Positions 52,390-61,891 of a stretch of 64,000 bases of DNA are shown here, one piece after another (within the stretch, counting starts at the first letter, position 1; every line of letters starts with the position of its first letter). The notes below the pieces were generated by a model, which saw nothing but the letters and a program-made list of their open reading frames with translations, did not search any database and had not been told where the DNA came from. The translations under genes were made by a program, and so were the position numbers. The stretch comes from Bacteroidota bacterium (GTDB lineage Bacteria; Bacteroidota; Bacteroidia; Flavobacteriales; Schleiferiaceae): positions 50,340 to 114,339 of the forward strand of contig QQUU01000067.1 of assembly GCA_003385605.1 (NCBI GenBank), given 5' to 3'.

Positions 52390-54965
52390 TGCAAGTATCA
52401 CGAACCTACAGACATCTTCTCTTGGGATTCGCAATGCTTTGCGGCCCTTTTGGCTTCGCTCAGAGTGATACTTACTTTGCCTTTCCTCCGCTTTTAGAAT
52501 GGCAAGGAGGCCAGCACATCATCGACTTACAGATCAGCACCAGTGCGCCGTCTTCAAGTGTTTGGATCTACAACAGTGATACCAGCTATTCCAACACACT
52601 AACTGTGACCCAAGGAAACCTGACAACGGTGACCTTTAGCGGGATCAACAATGCCATGCAAAGTACCTACGGGGCCCGAAATTTGACCTGGACCAACCAA
52701 AAACGCTACAAGGATGCTTTGTTTGTGGAAGCGACTCAACCCGTAACAGTTACGGAACGCATCCGCCATCAATACAATCAAGAGATCATCACCGGAAAGG
52801 GAACCAACGGCATAGGTCAAGACTTTTACCTCGCCTCTCAAACGCTCATTCAGACAACAGTAACTGGAAGCTACACGAACTATTACGGACTCCACTATGT
52901 AAGTGTGGTAGCGCTCGAGGACAGCACGGACGTGCGCATCAAAGCGCGTAGTGGCAATCTCTTCGACAACGGTAGAGACAGTGTCATCTTTACTTTAAAT
53001 GCAGGACAAAGCTGGGTGAGCAGCATGCTTGATAACGATCAGTTGCTAGGAACTCGAGTAACCTCAAATAAACCCATTGCGGTGACAGCCGGCGGGAATC
53101 ACCTAAAGGCTACCAACGCTAACAATGCAGATGCTGGTATCGACCAGGTTACACCTGTAGAACACCTGGGTCTAGAACATGTGGTTCTGAGAGGACGCGG
53201 AAATACCCCGCAAGATTACTTCATGTACATCGCTACTGAAGACAGCACGAACATCACTGTCGATGGCAATGCAATTATGACCAACGGTGCGGCAGGTGAT
53301 GTTGGTACTTATTCCATGGCGGGGAATGCTTCAACCCCTGGCAAACCCTTCATCGTGGAGGCAGATCGACCTATCTATTTATTTCAAGTGACTACGGGAG
53401 CGAATAACAGTAATCCAGAACAAGGGATGGCACAGCTACCTCACGTGGATTGTACAGGCTCAACTCGTGTGGTATACAACAGAGCATCGGGATTATCGAC
53501 TTCGGCATTAATTACCATACCTACTTCTGCTGTTCCAAATCTTAATTACAACGGTTCAGCCATTCAATCGTACACCGGGATCACTTTCCAGCAAAGTACA
53601 TATGACCCAAGCTGGACGGGAGTGTACATTGGCGACAATATTCTAACAAACAGCTTCACCTTAGATTGCCTTACACCATTTCATGTAGGTGTTCTAGCAG
53701 GCTCCGGCTCAAGCACTGGCCTGTACGGTTATATCAGTGGCTTTGACGATGATTTCAAACTGCTTGATCCATTCTCAGCACTACCCGTAGAAGATGTTCC
53801 GCTTGGAGCACTTTGTGAAACCCCTATCCCACTATTCTTCCGCTTTCTAAGTTGTGTAGATAGCATCAATGTGGTTAGCACAACGCTGCTTCAAGGAGTA
53901 GGCACTGTGGTCGATTCAAATGCTGCCGACACCGTGATGCACGCACTCATTGATCCGGCATATAATGGACCTGTAGAGATCAAAGTAGTGGTAGAAGACG
54001 GACGAGGGTATAGAGACTCCATCTACTTTGACTTTAACTATTTCGGGACTACTTATGAGCCCATTCAAGCAGATTCAGCGAGCGTATGTGCTGGTCAGCC
54101 CGTTGTTCTCGAGGTGGATGGCGCTAATCCTGACTTCTCTTACTTGTGGTCTACAGGAGATACCACTGCAAGTACTACTGCTTATGATCCAGGATGGGCC
54201 TGGGTAACTGTGGATTTAGGTGATTGTCAGTTCCACGATAGTATCTATTTGGTGAACGGTTCACTGTATACACCAATCACTAACGATACCGCATATTGTG
54301 ATTCACTTACCATCGATTTTGACAATCCCAACCTCTCCTCTATGTACTGGATCACCTTGGACACCTTCGCGACAGAACTCCAGTTCGATTCCACTGCAAT
54401 CTACCCTTACCTAAGTACAGACATTAACGGCTGTGAAAACGAAGATACCTTCCGCTTCAGAGTGATCGCAGAGCCGTATATAGATGAAGGGTTTGGTTGT
54501 CCTAATTACACCCTCACGGCTACTGGATATACCCAATTCATATCCTTGTCCCTCGGAGAACAAACCTACACAGAACCTGTTCTAGATACCCTTTTTCCTT
54601 TCGCCGGCTCGCACGAGATAACGCTTGTGGCCATTGATAGTTGTGGAAATCTAGACACCATTCAGCGCGTACTTGAAGTAGATTGTTTGGACAACCTTCT
54701 GATGTATGTTCCTACAGCATTCTCGCCTAACGGTGACGGTGTGAATGATGCCTACTGTTTGAGCAGCTCACTTCCGACGCGAACTGAGTATGCCATTTAT
54801 GACCGCTGGGGGAACGAACTGTTCCGCGGGCCTTCAACGGAGTGTTGGGATCCCATAGCATTGGGACAAGAGGTTCAGCAAGGTGCGTACTCCATGCGGA
54901 CTTTTACCAAGCTGCCTTCCGACCAACTACATATCGACGAATTCACCATATTCATCCTTCCATAA
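52389..54965 (+). CDS. IgGFc-binding-like T9SS type B surface protein 2
   Basis: An 858-aa paralogue of the preceding gene. The start ATG at 52389 overlaps the previous stop by 1 bp (TAATG), giving the signal peptide MQVSRTYRHLLLGFAMLCGPFGFAQ. The IgGFc-binding-like domain (~25-450) shares FAFPPLLEWQGGQH, RYKDALFVE and AVTAGGNHLKATNANNADAGIDQVTPVE with it. It has an extra ~200 residues (~560-760) of Ig/PKD-like modules (VCAGQPVVLEVDGANPDFSYLWSTG). The type B sorting domain follows (PTAFSPNGDGVNDAYCLS, YAIYDRWGNELFRGP). Its stop again overlaps the next start (TAATG). It is likely a surface adhesin or binding protein. Confidence 0.87.
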   Translation: MQVSRTYRHLLLGFAMLCGPFGFAQSDTYFAFPPLLEWQGGQHIIDLQISTSAPSSSVWIYNSDTSYSNTLTVTQGNLTTVTFSGINNAMQSTYGARNLTWTNQKRYKDALFVEATQPVTVTERIRHQYNQEIITGKGTNGIGQDFYLASQTLIQTTVTGSYTNYYGLHYVSVVALEDSTDVRIKARSGNLFDNGRDSVIFTLNAGQSWVSSMLDNDQLLGTRVTSNKPIAVTAGGNHLKATNANNADAGIDQVTPVEHLGLEHVVLRGRGNTPQDYFMYIATEDSTNITVDGNAIMTNGAAGDVGTYSMAGNASTPGKPFIVEADRPIYLFQVTTGANNSNPEQGMAQLPHVDCTGSTRVVYNRASGLSTSALITIPTSAVPNLNYNGSAIQSYTGITFQQSTYDPSWTGVYIGDNILTNSFTLDCLTPFHVGVLAGSGSSTGLYGYISGFDDDFKLLDPFSALPVEDVPLGALCETPIPLFFRFLSCVDSINVVSTTLLQGVGTVVDSNAADTVMHALIDPAYNGPVEIKVVVEDGRGYRDSIYFDFNYFGTTYEPIQADSASVCAGQPVVLEVDGANPDFSYLWSTGDTTASTTAYDPGWAWVTVDLGDCQFHDSIYLVNGSLYTPITNDTAYCDSLTIDFDNPNLSSMYWITLDTFATELQFDSTAIYPYLSTDINGCENEDTFRFRVIAEPYIDEGFGCPNYTLTATGYTQFISLSLGEQTYTEPVLDTLFPFAGSHEITLVAIDSCGNLDTIQRVLEVDCLDNLLMYVPTAFSPNGDGVNDAYCLSSSLPTRTEYAIYDRWGNELFRGPSTECWDPIALGQEVQQGAYSMRTFTKLPSDQLHIDEFTIFILP

Positions 54966-55627
54966 TGCCGCTTCAACTTCCAAAGGCGGTCATTTTCGAC
55001 ATGGACGGAACATTGATTAACAACTATCCGTTCCATCTCAAAGCCTGGCAAATCATTTGTGAAAAGTACGGTGCGCCTCGCTCTATTGACGAAATCATTA
55101 AAGATTTACACGGGACCAATTTTGAAGTCTGCCAAAACTTCTTTGGTAAGGATATCACATTTGAAGAAAGTGAGCGTATTGGAGATGAAAAAGAGGCCTT
55201 GTACCGTGAAATTTACCGTCCGCACATAGCACCTGTTGAAGGCTTGATAACGCTTCTACAGTTTTTCCATAATAGCGGTATTCCCATGGCAGTAGGCACT
55301 ATGGGCAACAAGGCCAATGCAGACTTTACGCTTGATACTCTAGGAATTCGTCACTTTTTTAAGGCCGTACATACTGCAGAGGAAGTAAGCAAAGGAAAGC
55401 CTGATCCCGAAATATTTCTCACCTGCCTTAAAAGCTTAACCCAGGAGTCGTTACAAACCCATGAACTTTGGGTATTTGAAGACACCTCCAGTGGTATTAC
55501 CGCCGGAATCAATGCAGGAGGAACGGCTTTTGGTATTCTTACTAGCAAAACCGAGAAAGACTTAAGTGCTTGTGGTGCAACACATTGTGCAAAAAACTAT
55601 GAAGAGATACTCAAATTGGTCTGTTAA
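54965..55627 (+). CDS. HAD-superfamily phosphatase, β-phosphoglucomutase-like
   Basis: A 220-aa cytosolic enzyme. Motif I is FDMDGT, with nucleophile D12 and D14; VGTMGN supplies the motif II region, GKPDPEIF carries the motif III Lys, and WVFEDTSSGITAGINAG holds the motif IV acids. The inserted helical cap (LHGTNFEVCQNFFG) fits subfamily IA β-phosphoglucomutase/sugar-phosphatase proteins. The start ATG at 54965 overlaps the stop of the upstream surface-protein gene (TAATG). Coupling to two exported adhesin-like proteins is unexpected and may be only positional. Confidence 0.85.
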   Translation: MPLQLPKAVIFDMDGTLINNYPFHLKAWQIICEKYGAPRSIDEIIKDLHGTNFEVCQNFFGKDITFEESERIGDEKEALYREIYRPHIAPVEGLITLLQFFHNSGIPMAVGTMGNKANADFTLDTLGIRHFFKAVHTAEEVSKGKPDPEIFLTCLKSLTQESLQTHELWVFEDTSSGITAGINAGGTAFGILTSKTEKDLSACGATHCAKNYEEILKLVC

Positions 55628-55634
55628 CATTTTC

Positions 55635-55662
55635 TTGACTTTGCCCTTTATACGTATTTTTG
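55635..55662 (+). promoter_or_regulatory. Promoter of the 55685 gene
   Basis: TTG (55635-55637), 17 bp, TATTTTTG (55655-55662), 22 bp before the ATG. Exact match to the Bacteroidota consensus at the short end of the spacing range. Confidence 0.75.
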
Positions 55663-55684
55663 ACATGCTATCGCACACACAACT

Positions 55685-56692
55685 ATGTCATACCTAGACA
55701 CAGCAATAGTCATCGCTTGGCCGGAATGTACGGCACGAGGAGACGAAAGCATTCTTATTCTCTTGCGTAAGGCAGGTATCGTCAAAAACCTGAACATGCG
55801 CGTTGGTCACGCAGCTATCTGTCTGATTAATCCACAGACTGCAGAAGTGTTGTACTATGATTTCGGCCGATACATAACGCCACGTGGATACGGCAGAGCG
55901 AGAAGCAAGTATACCGATCCTACTTTAGTTTTAGAGACAAGAGCCACATTTGATGAGGATAAAAACTTAACGAATGTTGAAGATATCGCTCAGGAATTGG
56001 ATGCCAAATCCAAATACACCCACGGCGCAGGCCCTATGGTATTTTCGGTAAGCAAGACGATCAACTTTGCAAAAGCCAAGGCGTATGCAGATGAGATGGT
56101 GATGCGTGGTTATTTCCCATACAACGGCCTTGATAAAAGTGCCTCGAACTGTGCCCGTTATGTTACCGAGGCTATGAAGGCAGCCAATGAAGACGGTACC
56201 GTGGGCAGTAAGCTAAAATATCCATTAACGGTTCGACCTACGCCGCTATACAACGTAGTTGCTGCAAGCACTGAGGACAGCATCTATAGTTTTGAAGGAG
56301 GTACATTGCAGTTTATGCAGAAATCGCGAAGACACAGTATCGCAGATATTACTTCGGGATTGCTAGAAAGCTCCTTTACAAAGTATACAGAGTCGCGCCC
56401 TGATGATTCGATACACGGCGAGATTGAAGAACCAGCGCGTCCTTCATCTTTACCGCAATCTGCAAAATGGCTCGGCGGACTAGGAGAAGGTGCTTGGTTC
56501 CACATCAATAAGATTGGCCCGCACAGCTTTGAAGGCATCAAATACGATAAAACAGGTGTTGTAGAATTTGAAGGCACCTACAGCAATGAAGACATCGAGC
56601 TGCCCGAAAATCCTGAAGCTACATATGCTTCTCATTACGGCTTCTACTCCATTGAGATCGACGGTGTCATTCATAGATTTTACCGCAAATAG
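55685..56692 (+). CDS. Papain-like-fold candidate protein, DUF6695-like
   Basis: A 335-aa soluble protein without signal peptide. MRVGHAAICLINPQTAEVLYYDFGRY (~38-63) carries a His at a strand start, and SASNCARYVTEAMKAAN (~151-167) places a Cys at a helix start. A His-strand before a Cys-helix is the circularly permuted order of NlpC/P60-LRAT-type papain-like proteins. The C-terminal ~70 residues are a small β-domain (GEGAWFHINKIG ... HYGFYSIEIDGVIHRFYR). It resembles the DUF6695 group of Bacteroidota, named with caution. It has its own strong promoter and terminator. Enzymatic activity is inferred only. Confidence 0.65.
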   Translation: MSYLDTAIVIAWPECTARGDESILILLRKAGIVKNLNMRVGHAAICLINPQTAEVLYYDFGRYITPRGYGRARSKYTDPTLVLETRATFDEDKNLTNVEDIAQELDAKSKYTHGAGPMVFSVSKTINFAKAKAYADEMVMRGYFPYNGLDKSASNCARYVTEAMKAANEDGTVGSKLKYPLTVRPTPLYNVVAASTEDSIYSFEGGTLQFMQKSRRHSIADITSGLLESSFTKYTESRPDDSIHGEIEEPARPSSLPQSAKWLGGLGEGAWFHINKIGPHSFEGIKYDKTGVVEFEGTYSNEDIELPENPEATYASHYGFYSIEIDGVIHRFYRK

Positions 56693-56694
56693 AT

Positions 56695-56728
56695 AAAAAA
56701 AGCCCGGCGCTGTGCGCCGGGCTTTTTC
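56695..56728. terminator. Bidirectional terminator
   Basis: AGCCCGGCG and CGCCGGGCT form a perfect stem flanked by A6 and T5, between the 55685 gene and the convergent TonB receptor. Confidence 0.85.
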
Positions 56729-56747
56729 TTTACTTACTATCCCACGG

Positions 56748-59240
56748 TTAGAAATCAATCTTGTAGTAGAATACCGGGAACAATCCTAACTGGTAATTTT
56801 CCGCTACCTCGCCAGTCTCAGGCAGGTAAGTCAATGTCAAGATGTTCTTGTTGTTGGTAATGTTCGAAATATCCAAAGCAAACTCGTGAGCGAGGTTCAT
56901 GAAATTCCACTTGTAACCCACCTTGAAGTCTAGACGGAAGTAAGGACGGTACTGGTTCGAATTGAACGTAAAATCGTCTATAAACTCAATTTCTGACGCC
57001 TGCGCTGAAGCATCCTGATCAATATCACCGAACCAACGTCCACCAATAGAACTCACTTTTGTTCCTAGGTTGAACACACCGTATTTACCCACCTGGTAAT
57101 TCTTTGCCATGATGAAGTTGAATGCATAACGGCCGTTGAATGTAGTATTCACCCAAATATCGTCTGAGGACCCTGTCCCAGCAGCGGCGATGTTTTTAGA
57201 GCCTTTGTACTTCGCATCGAATACAGATCCTGTAAACAAGCTGTAGAATCCGTTGCGGTAGTAGTGCTCAGCAGTAAATTCTAAACCGTAGTTGCGACCC
57301 ACACCTTCATTTTCAAGCGGCTCTGCCCAAAGACGGCCAAACCCAGTACCACCATTAACCAACGAGAAGTAAGAAGGCACCATCTCAACAGGTACATCCC
57401 ACAAGTACTGGTAATAAGTTTCAAGTTTAATACGTACTGGGTAATCAAAGTTGTGCTCCCAACCAGCAACAAGGTGCGCACTCTTAGTAAGTCCCATCCC
57501 TTTGTTGTATTCAGTTCCATATACCCCGTCAGCAATGGCTTGAGGTGTCGCTTGAGAACCTCTGTAGTAGTAGAGGTAAGAACTCTGCATTTGACTATGG
57601 TAACCAGCACCCGTAAAGAATTTATTGTGCTTGTCTACATCATAATTGAAACCTACACGCGGCTCAATTGGACTTAATGTATTGTCATTAATGTTCGAGT
57701 ATAGCGCAGTTAAACCTGCTGTCATCGTGAGCTTATCTGTCAATCTGTTCTTGTAGCTCACGAACGGTTGGACAACTGCGTAACCGTCTGAAGAAAAACC
57801 GCCGTCGTCTGTACCCCAAGGGAATTCCCATGGCGAAATTTCACCGGTCAATCCATTGACGATTCTCGTCGAATCCAAATAATCCACCATCACATAATCG
57901 ACATTCACACCCGCCTTAAAGCTTTGACGTGCGTCGATCTTCTTCGTGTAATGACTGTATCCATGAATCTTGGTTTCGTAGTACCAATAGTTCAAGATTT
58001 TCGGTGCAGAATCTACGCGGTAGTAAAACTCGTCCGCCGCCACAGTATCAATACCGCGAAACACCTTGGTGTTTAGGGCATGAATAGCAGATCTTGATAC
58101 CGCTGCACCACTTTTGATGTAGCTCGTTTTATCTAGGCGCTTTAAGTGTGTTGCACCTACAACGCCCATGTGTGTATCGAAGAATTGGTCACGATCAACA
58201 GTACCAATGCCTTCAAAATCACCTGTGACAGGGTCGCCATCAGTTCCTGAAATATCAATAACCAAGTTGGACGTACCGCCCATACCCCACAAGCTAAATT
58301 TGGAACCGTCCTTCTGAGGGAAAGTCACTCTAAAGGCCCCATCTGCATAGTTTGGAATGGCTGTAGTACCCAATGGAATGCCCAAGGTGGATGCCATACC
58401 CAATGTCGAGTAGCGCCCTAGTACAAGGTAAGACGGTGCATTAGGCTTCTCTTTGCCTAAACGACCCTCAGCCATCAATTCTACCCCTAAGAGACCGAAC
58501 TGAAAGCTTCCTTCAAACGGTGTAGCATTGTTACCATCGCGCATCTCTAGATCGAAAACACCGGCAATAGCATTTCCGTACTCACCCGGCCAAGCGCCTG
58601 TATAGAAATCACCGCTTTGGATGTATTTGTTGTTAAGAATAGTCACCGGACCACCACCAGTACCTGGAATGGCAAAGTGGTTGGGGTTAGGAATGTTGAT
58701 TCCTTCAAAACGGTACAGGATACCTGCTGGGGTGTTACCACGAACAACAATGTCATTTCGAGTATCGTCCGAACCCTGAACACCGGCAAAGTTGGTTGCC
58801 ATACGAGCAGGTTCCCCACGAGAACCCGCATAGAGGTTTGTTTCTTCTACAGAGAACTTACGGGCACTCACTACGGCCATCTCGTTCTTTACATCGCCGC
58901 GGGGTGTTGCAACGACATCCACCTCGTCAAGCTTTACTGTGCTTTCTGTCATGGCGATGCGAATTACGGCTTGCTTCGCAGAGTTTAATTCTACAACAGC
59001 AGAAGTAGGCTCATAGCCGAAGAGTTGAACAGCCACAATCTTGCGGCCAATCTCTACATCCATTTCGAACTGTCCGTACTCATCAGAAAATGCCTGGACA
59101 TTATCACAGATAAGCATGGCATCTGGAAGGGGCGATTTACTTTCAGAATCGACCACTGTACCACGAATGGTTTGAGTGAGTGTTTGCGCTCCTAAGGTTG
59201 AACTAACTACCAACAGAGCAAAAAGAACTAAGCGTCTCAT
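56748..59240 (-). CDS. TonB-dependent receptor with carboxypeptidase-regulatory-like domain
   Basis: An 830-aa outer-membrane receptor. I start at the ATG at 59240 (MRRLVLFALLVVSSTLGAQ); 8 upstream codons are unlikely. A carboxypeptidase-regulatory-like domain (~23-105; IRGTVVDSESKSPLPDAMLICDN) is followed by a plug (~125-230) with ARMATNFAGVQGSDDTRNDIVVRGNTPAGILYRFEGI and then the barrel ending GLFPVFYYKIDF. There is no SusD partner. The substrate is unknown. Two palindromes lie about 100-140 bp upstream, between this gene and the GT2 gene. Confidence 0.88.
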   Translation of the reverse strand: MRRLVLFALLVVSSTLGAQTLTQTIRGTVVDSESKSPLPDAMLICDNVQAFSDEYGQFEMDVEIGRKIVAVQLFGYEPTSAVVELNSAKQAVIRIAMTESTVKLDEVDVVATPRGDVKNEMAVVSARKFSVEETNLYAGSRGEPARMATNFAGVQGSDDTRNDIVVRGNTPAGILYRFEGINIPNPNHFAIPGTGGGPVTILNNKYIQSGDFYTGAWPGEYGNAIAGVFDLEMRDGNNATPFEGSFQFGLLGVELMAEGRLGKEKPNAPSYLVLGRYSTLGMASTLGIPLGTTAIPNYADGAFRVTFPQKDGSKFSLWGMGGTSNLVIDISGTDGDPVTGDFEGIGTVDRDQFFDTHMGVVGATHLKRLDKTSYIKSGAAVSRSAIHALNTKVFRGIDTVAADEFYYRVDSAPKILNYWYYETKIHGYSHYTKKIDARQSFKAGVNVDYVMVDYLDSTRIVNGLTGEISPWEFPWGTDDGGFSSDGYAVVQPFVSYKNRLTDKLTMTAGLTALYSNINDNTLSPIEPRVGFNYDVDKHNKFFTGAGYHSQMQSSYLYYYRGSQATPQAIADGVYGTEYNKGMGLTKSAHLVAGWEHNFDYPVRIKLETYYQYLWDVPVEMVPSYFSLVNGGTGFGRLWAEPLENEGVGRNYGLEFTAEHYYRNGFYSLFTGSVFDAKYKGSKNIAAAGTGSSDDIWVNTTFNGRYAFNFIMAKNYQVGKYGVFNLGTKVSSIGGRWFGDIDQDASAQASEIEFIDDFTFNSNQYRPYFRLDFKVGYKWNFMNLAHEFALDISNITNNKNILTLTYLPETGEVAENYQLGLFPVFYYKIDF

Positions 59241-59342
59241 AGTTTTGATTTTGTATAGCGACAAGTTAAAGGAATTGCGCCGCTCAGCGACTTTAATAAA
59301 TCTTGAATTCTGAGATTTTCACTAACAACTGTGTAAATCATA

Positions 59343-59380
59343 GCTCAAATTGAGCCACTTTGATTCATAAATGAATCAAA
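59343..59380 (-). promoter_or_regulatory. Twin palindromes upstream of TonB receptor
   Basis: GCTCAA-A-TTGAGC (59343-59355) and TTTGATTCAT-AA-ATGAATCAAA (59359-59380) are both perfect inverted repeats, spaced 3 bp apart. No T-run follows, so an operator is more likely than a terminator, although the second abuts the stop codon of the GT2 gene. Confidence 0.55.
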
Positions 59381-60406
59381 TCACTTGAAAAACGCAGAAA
59401 ATTGCTTGTGACCACGCACGTAAAATTGCCACACCATGCTGCCCGAATAGGTCCCCTTTAATTTCTTCAAAGGCAACAAGGGCAACCCTTTATACGACAT
59501 TCGTGTGCGTTGAATTTTAGTGAACCTGCCGTAAAAGGCAAAGTGCGCTCGCAGTATGGCTAAAGTATGTTTAGGTTTTCCTTCGAGAACGAACTTCACT
59601 CCTGCAACTCCATCTAAAATCAAACGTGCAAACACAACCCCCATAGCACGAAGCTGCGGAAGGTTTTTCACGAGGATGATCAAGTTGTTGCGAAAGTTTA
59701 AATAGGTTTTTCGTGGAGAATCGGCATTCAAAGTTGCCCCGCCAAGATGATACACCTCAGATTTAGGCTCCACCCAAACCTCATAACCGGCACGTTGCAT
59801 GCGCCAGCAAAGGTCAATCTCTTCCATGTGCGCGAACAGCATAGGATCTAGCTTACCTGCTCGTTCAAACGCCTCCATATTCACGGCTAAACATGCGCCT
59901 GTCGCCCAAAATACAGCACATGCATCGTTGTACTGACCACCATCTACTTCAAGCTCATGAAGAACCCTTCCGCGGCAAAATGGATAGCCTAAAGCATCAA
60001 TAAATCCTCCAGAAGCCCCAGCGTATTCGAACTTTTCGGGCTCACGATCCCAACGAATCTTTGGCTGTACTGCCCCACAATTAGGATACTTCTGAAAATG
60101 TCCCATGATGGGCTCCAACCATCCAGGAGTCGTTCTTACATCGCTATTTAAAAGCACTGCATACTTCTCCTTCAAAGGCTTCAAACCTTCGTTGTAACCG
60201 CCTGCATAGCCTAAATTCTCACCGGTCTGAATAATCTGAACCTCTGGAAAATGTTTTTCAACATAGGCAACGCTGTCGTCACTGCTGTCGTTATCAATCA
60301 CATATACCGGATGTGGCTTGCTGTCTTCAACAACGCCTGGTAAGTATTTTTCTAATAAGGCTTTTCCGTTCCAATTCAGGATGGCAACCGCAATCTTTTC
60401 TTTCAT
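59381..60406 (-). CDS. GT2 family glycosyltransferase, rhamnosyltransferase-like
   Basis: A 341-aa enzyme with a GT-A fold. The N-terminus VAILNWNGKALLEKYLPG and VYVIDNDSSDDSVAYV mark the nucleotide-sugar site, and VLLNSDV (N87, S88, D89) is the DxD-type metal motif. FWATGACLAVNMEAFERAGKLDPMLFAHMEEIDLCWRMQRAGY holds the acceptor-site ED-type residues. Relatives transfer rhamnose or other sugars in polysaccharide assembly. It lies 6 bp after the GWxTD gene, so it is in an operon with it. The product glycan is unknown. Confidence 0.88.
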   Translation of the reverse strand: MKEKIAVAILNWNGKALLEKYLPGVVEDSKPHPVYVIDNDSSDDSVAYVEKHFPEVQIIQTGENLGYAGGYNEGLKPLKEKYAVLLNSDVRTTPGWLEPIMGHFQKYPNCGAVQPKIRWDREPEKFEYAGASGGFIDALGYPFCRGRVLHELEVDGGQYNDACAVFWATGACLAVNMEAFERAGKLDPMLFAHMEEIDLCWRMQRAGYEVWVEPKSEVYHLGGATLNADSPRKTYLNFRNNLIILVKNLPQLRAMGVVFARLILDGVAGVKFVLEGKPKHTLAILRAHFAFYGRFTKIQRTRMSYKGLPLLPLKKLKGTYSGSMVWQFYVRGHKQFSAFFK

Positions 60407-60412
60407 CCGAGC

Positions 60413-61885
60413 TTAAAATCTATCGAACCACGTTCCTTGGTTACCAATAATGATGGAATTAGAAATTCGCTCTCCAAAGTTATCCCTGCTGTATTGGGTA
60501 GAGGTCGCATCAATATCAGGGCCTGCATTGGTGTGGCGTGTCAAATGATACTGCCACTTATGATCCTTCACCTCACCCAAGGCAGAACTGTGTATGAGTG
60601 TGTATTGACGGCCTATGAGCTCTTGATCTACAAAGATGAACACCTGATTCTGTTGCACCGGAGTACTAGAACTCTTCAATTGATCGTATTGCCACACTTG
60701 ATATGGATAGTTACGACCGTCAAACGAACGTTCTTCAACGAGCGAAGGCGCACCGTATTGGAGGAACACTCGGCCCATCTGAGACCTATAACCTGGTACG
60801 GTTCTACTGCCGAACTCTTGATCAACTTTATCGACCACTACCAAATACCCTTTCCACTCCCCTAAAGGATCCATCGCATTTTTCTCCGTCCAAAAATTCA
60901 CGATGAACGATGCAATTCTAGCCGTATCCTTAGAGTCTTTTAAGTTGGTCATTATCCGACGTTGCGACATTGTCGCTACAGGCGCAATCATACGTAAGTA
61001 CTCATTGACCTGAGACCACTGTCCCCAGCCATTTTCAAATACGGCACGTGTAATGCTCACCTCGGGGCCGTTCCACGCTGCTTCATCCGCCTTGTCATTG
61101 TACCAGTAAAATGGGCTACTGCGCTCAGCAACCGTCTGACCAGTACTGTCTAACATCACAATAGAATATTCATATTGACCGCTTTTCTGGGAAGAAAAGT
61201 CAATTTTATTGTAGACCGGAGTACTCCCATTCTTACAACGCGCAAACCCAGAAGTCCCTGGAATAATATTCCCGTAAGCATCCGTCAATTTGTACTGGAG
61301 GATGTACTTACCATTACCCACATAGGCTTCCGTATACATGCTTAAGCTCGATTCATTTTCAAATACCGGCAATCCTAATGAAGCCACTGGAACAACTGAC
61401 ACCCCTCTCTTCACATAATTCGCAGGTACCTCGTCCACTTCATCGAGCAAGACGGGCTGAGCCAACCAAAAATCACTGGCAACATATTCGAGAGTATCGC
61501 TAAAGCTCCAATCACTATTGGACACCTCGTCGTATAGAAAGATCTCCAACGGTCGCTTAGCTTCCTGTTTCGCATCATCAAAAGTGAACGTACTCTTTTG
61601 CAACATTAACGGCGCACTCGAGGCCGAATCTTCACTGGTATATTCAAATCGAACTACATCTACTTTGCCCTCGAAGGACAAAGCCAACTTAAAACGAGCA
61701 TGCCAGAGCGAATCAGCATCCATTTCAAAAGCAATGGTGCTTGCGTCAAGCGTACTATAAAAGTCCACATAAGGACCTTGAGTCTCACTCACATATTGGA
61801 TAGGCTGCAATCCAAAGCGCAACTCCTGCGCTTTAATTGAAGTAGTTAGTACAAGTAGTAATATGACTTTCAGGAAAGATTTCAT
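60413..61885 (-). CDS. GWxTD-domain-like exported protein
   Basis: A 490-aa protein with a signal peptide (MKSFLKVILLLVLTTSIKAQ). I use the ATG at 61885; another lies 3 bp upstream. The N-terminal ~300 residues are β-sandwich-like. Residues ~310-430 resemble the GWxTD domain of Bacteroidota/Acidobacteria (FWTEKNAMDPLGEW, GRVFLQYGAPSLVEERSFDGRNYPYQVWQY). The motif itself is degenerate: GYRSQMGRV stands where GWxTDRGRV is expected. The function of this domain is not established. It is divergent from tRNA-Ser(TGA), with overlapping promoters, and GT2 follows in the operon. Confidence 0.75.
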   Translation of the reverse strand: MKSFLKVILLLVLTTSIKAQELRFGLQPIQYVSETQGPYVDFYSTLDASTIAFEMDADSLWHARFKLALSFEGKVDVVRFEYTSEDSASSAPLMLQKSTFTFDDAKQEAKRPLEIFLYDEVSNSDWSFSDTLEYVASDFWLAQPVLLDEVDEVPANYVKRGVSVVPVASLGLPVFENESSLSMYTEAYVGNGKYILQYKLTDAYGNIIPGTSGFARCKNGSTPVYNKIDFSSQKSGQYEYSIVMLDSTGQTVAERSSPFYWYNDKADEAAWNGPEVSITRAVFENGWGQWSQVNEYLRMIAPVATMSQRRIMTNLKDSKDTARIASFIVNFWTEKNAMDPLGEWKGYLVVVDKVDQEFGSRTVPGYRSQMGRVFLQYGAPSLVEERSFDGRNYPYQVWQYDQLKSSSTPVQQNQVFIFVDQELIGRQYTLIHSSALGEVKDHKWQYHLTRHTNAGPDIDATSTQYSRDNFGERISNSIIIGNQGTWFDRF

Positions 61886-61891
61886 CATCCT

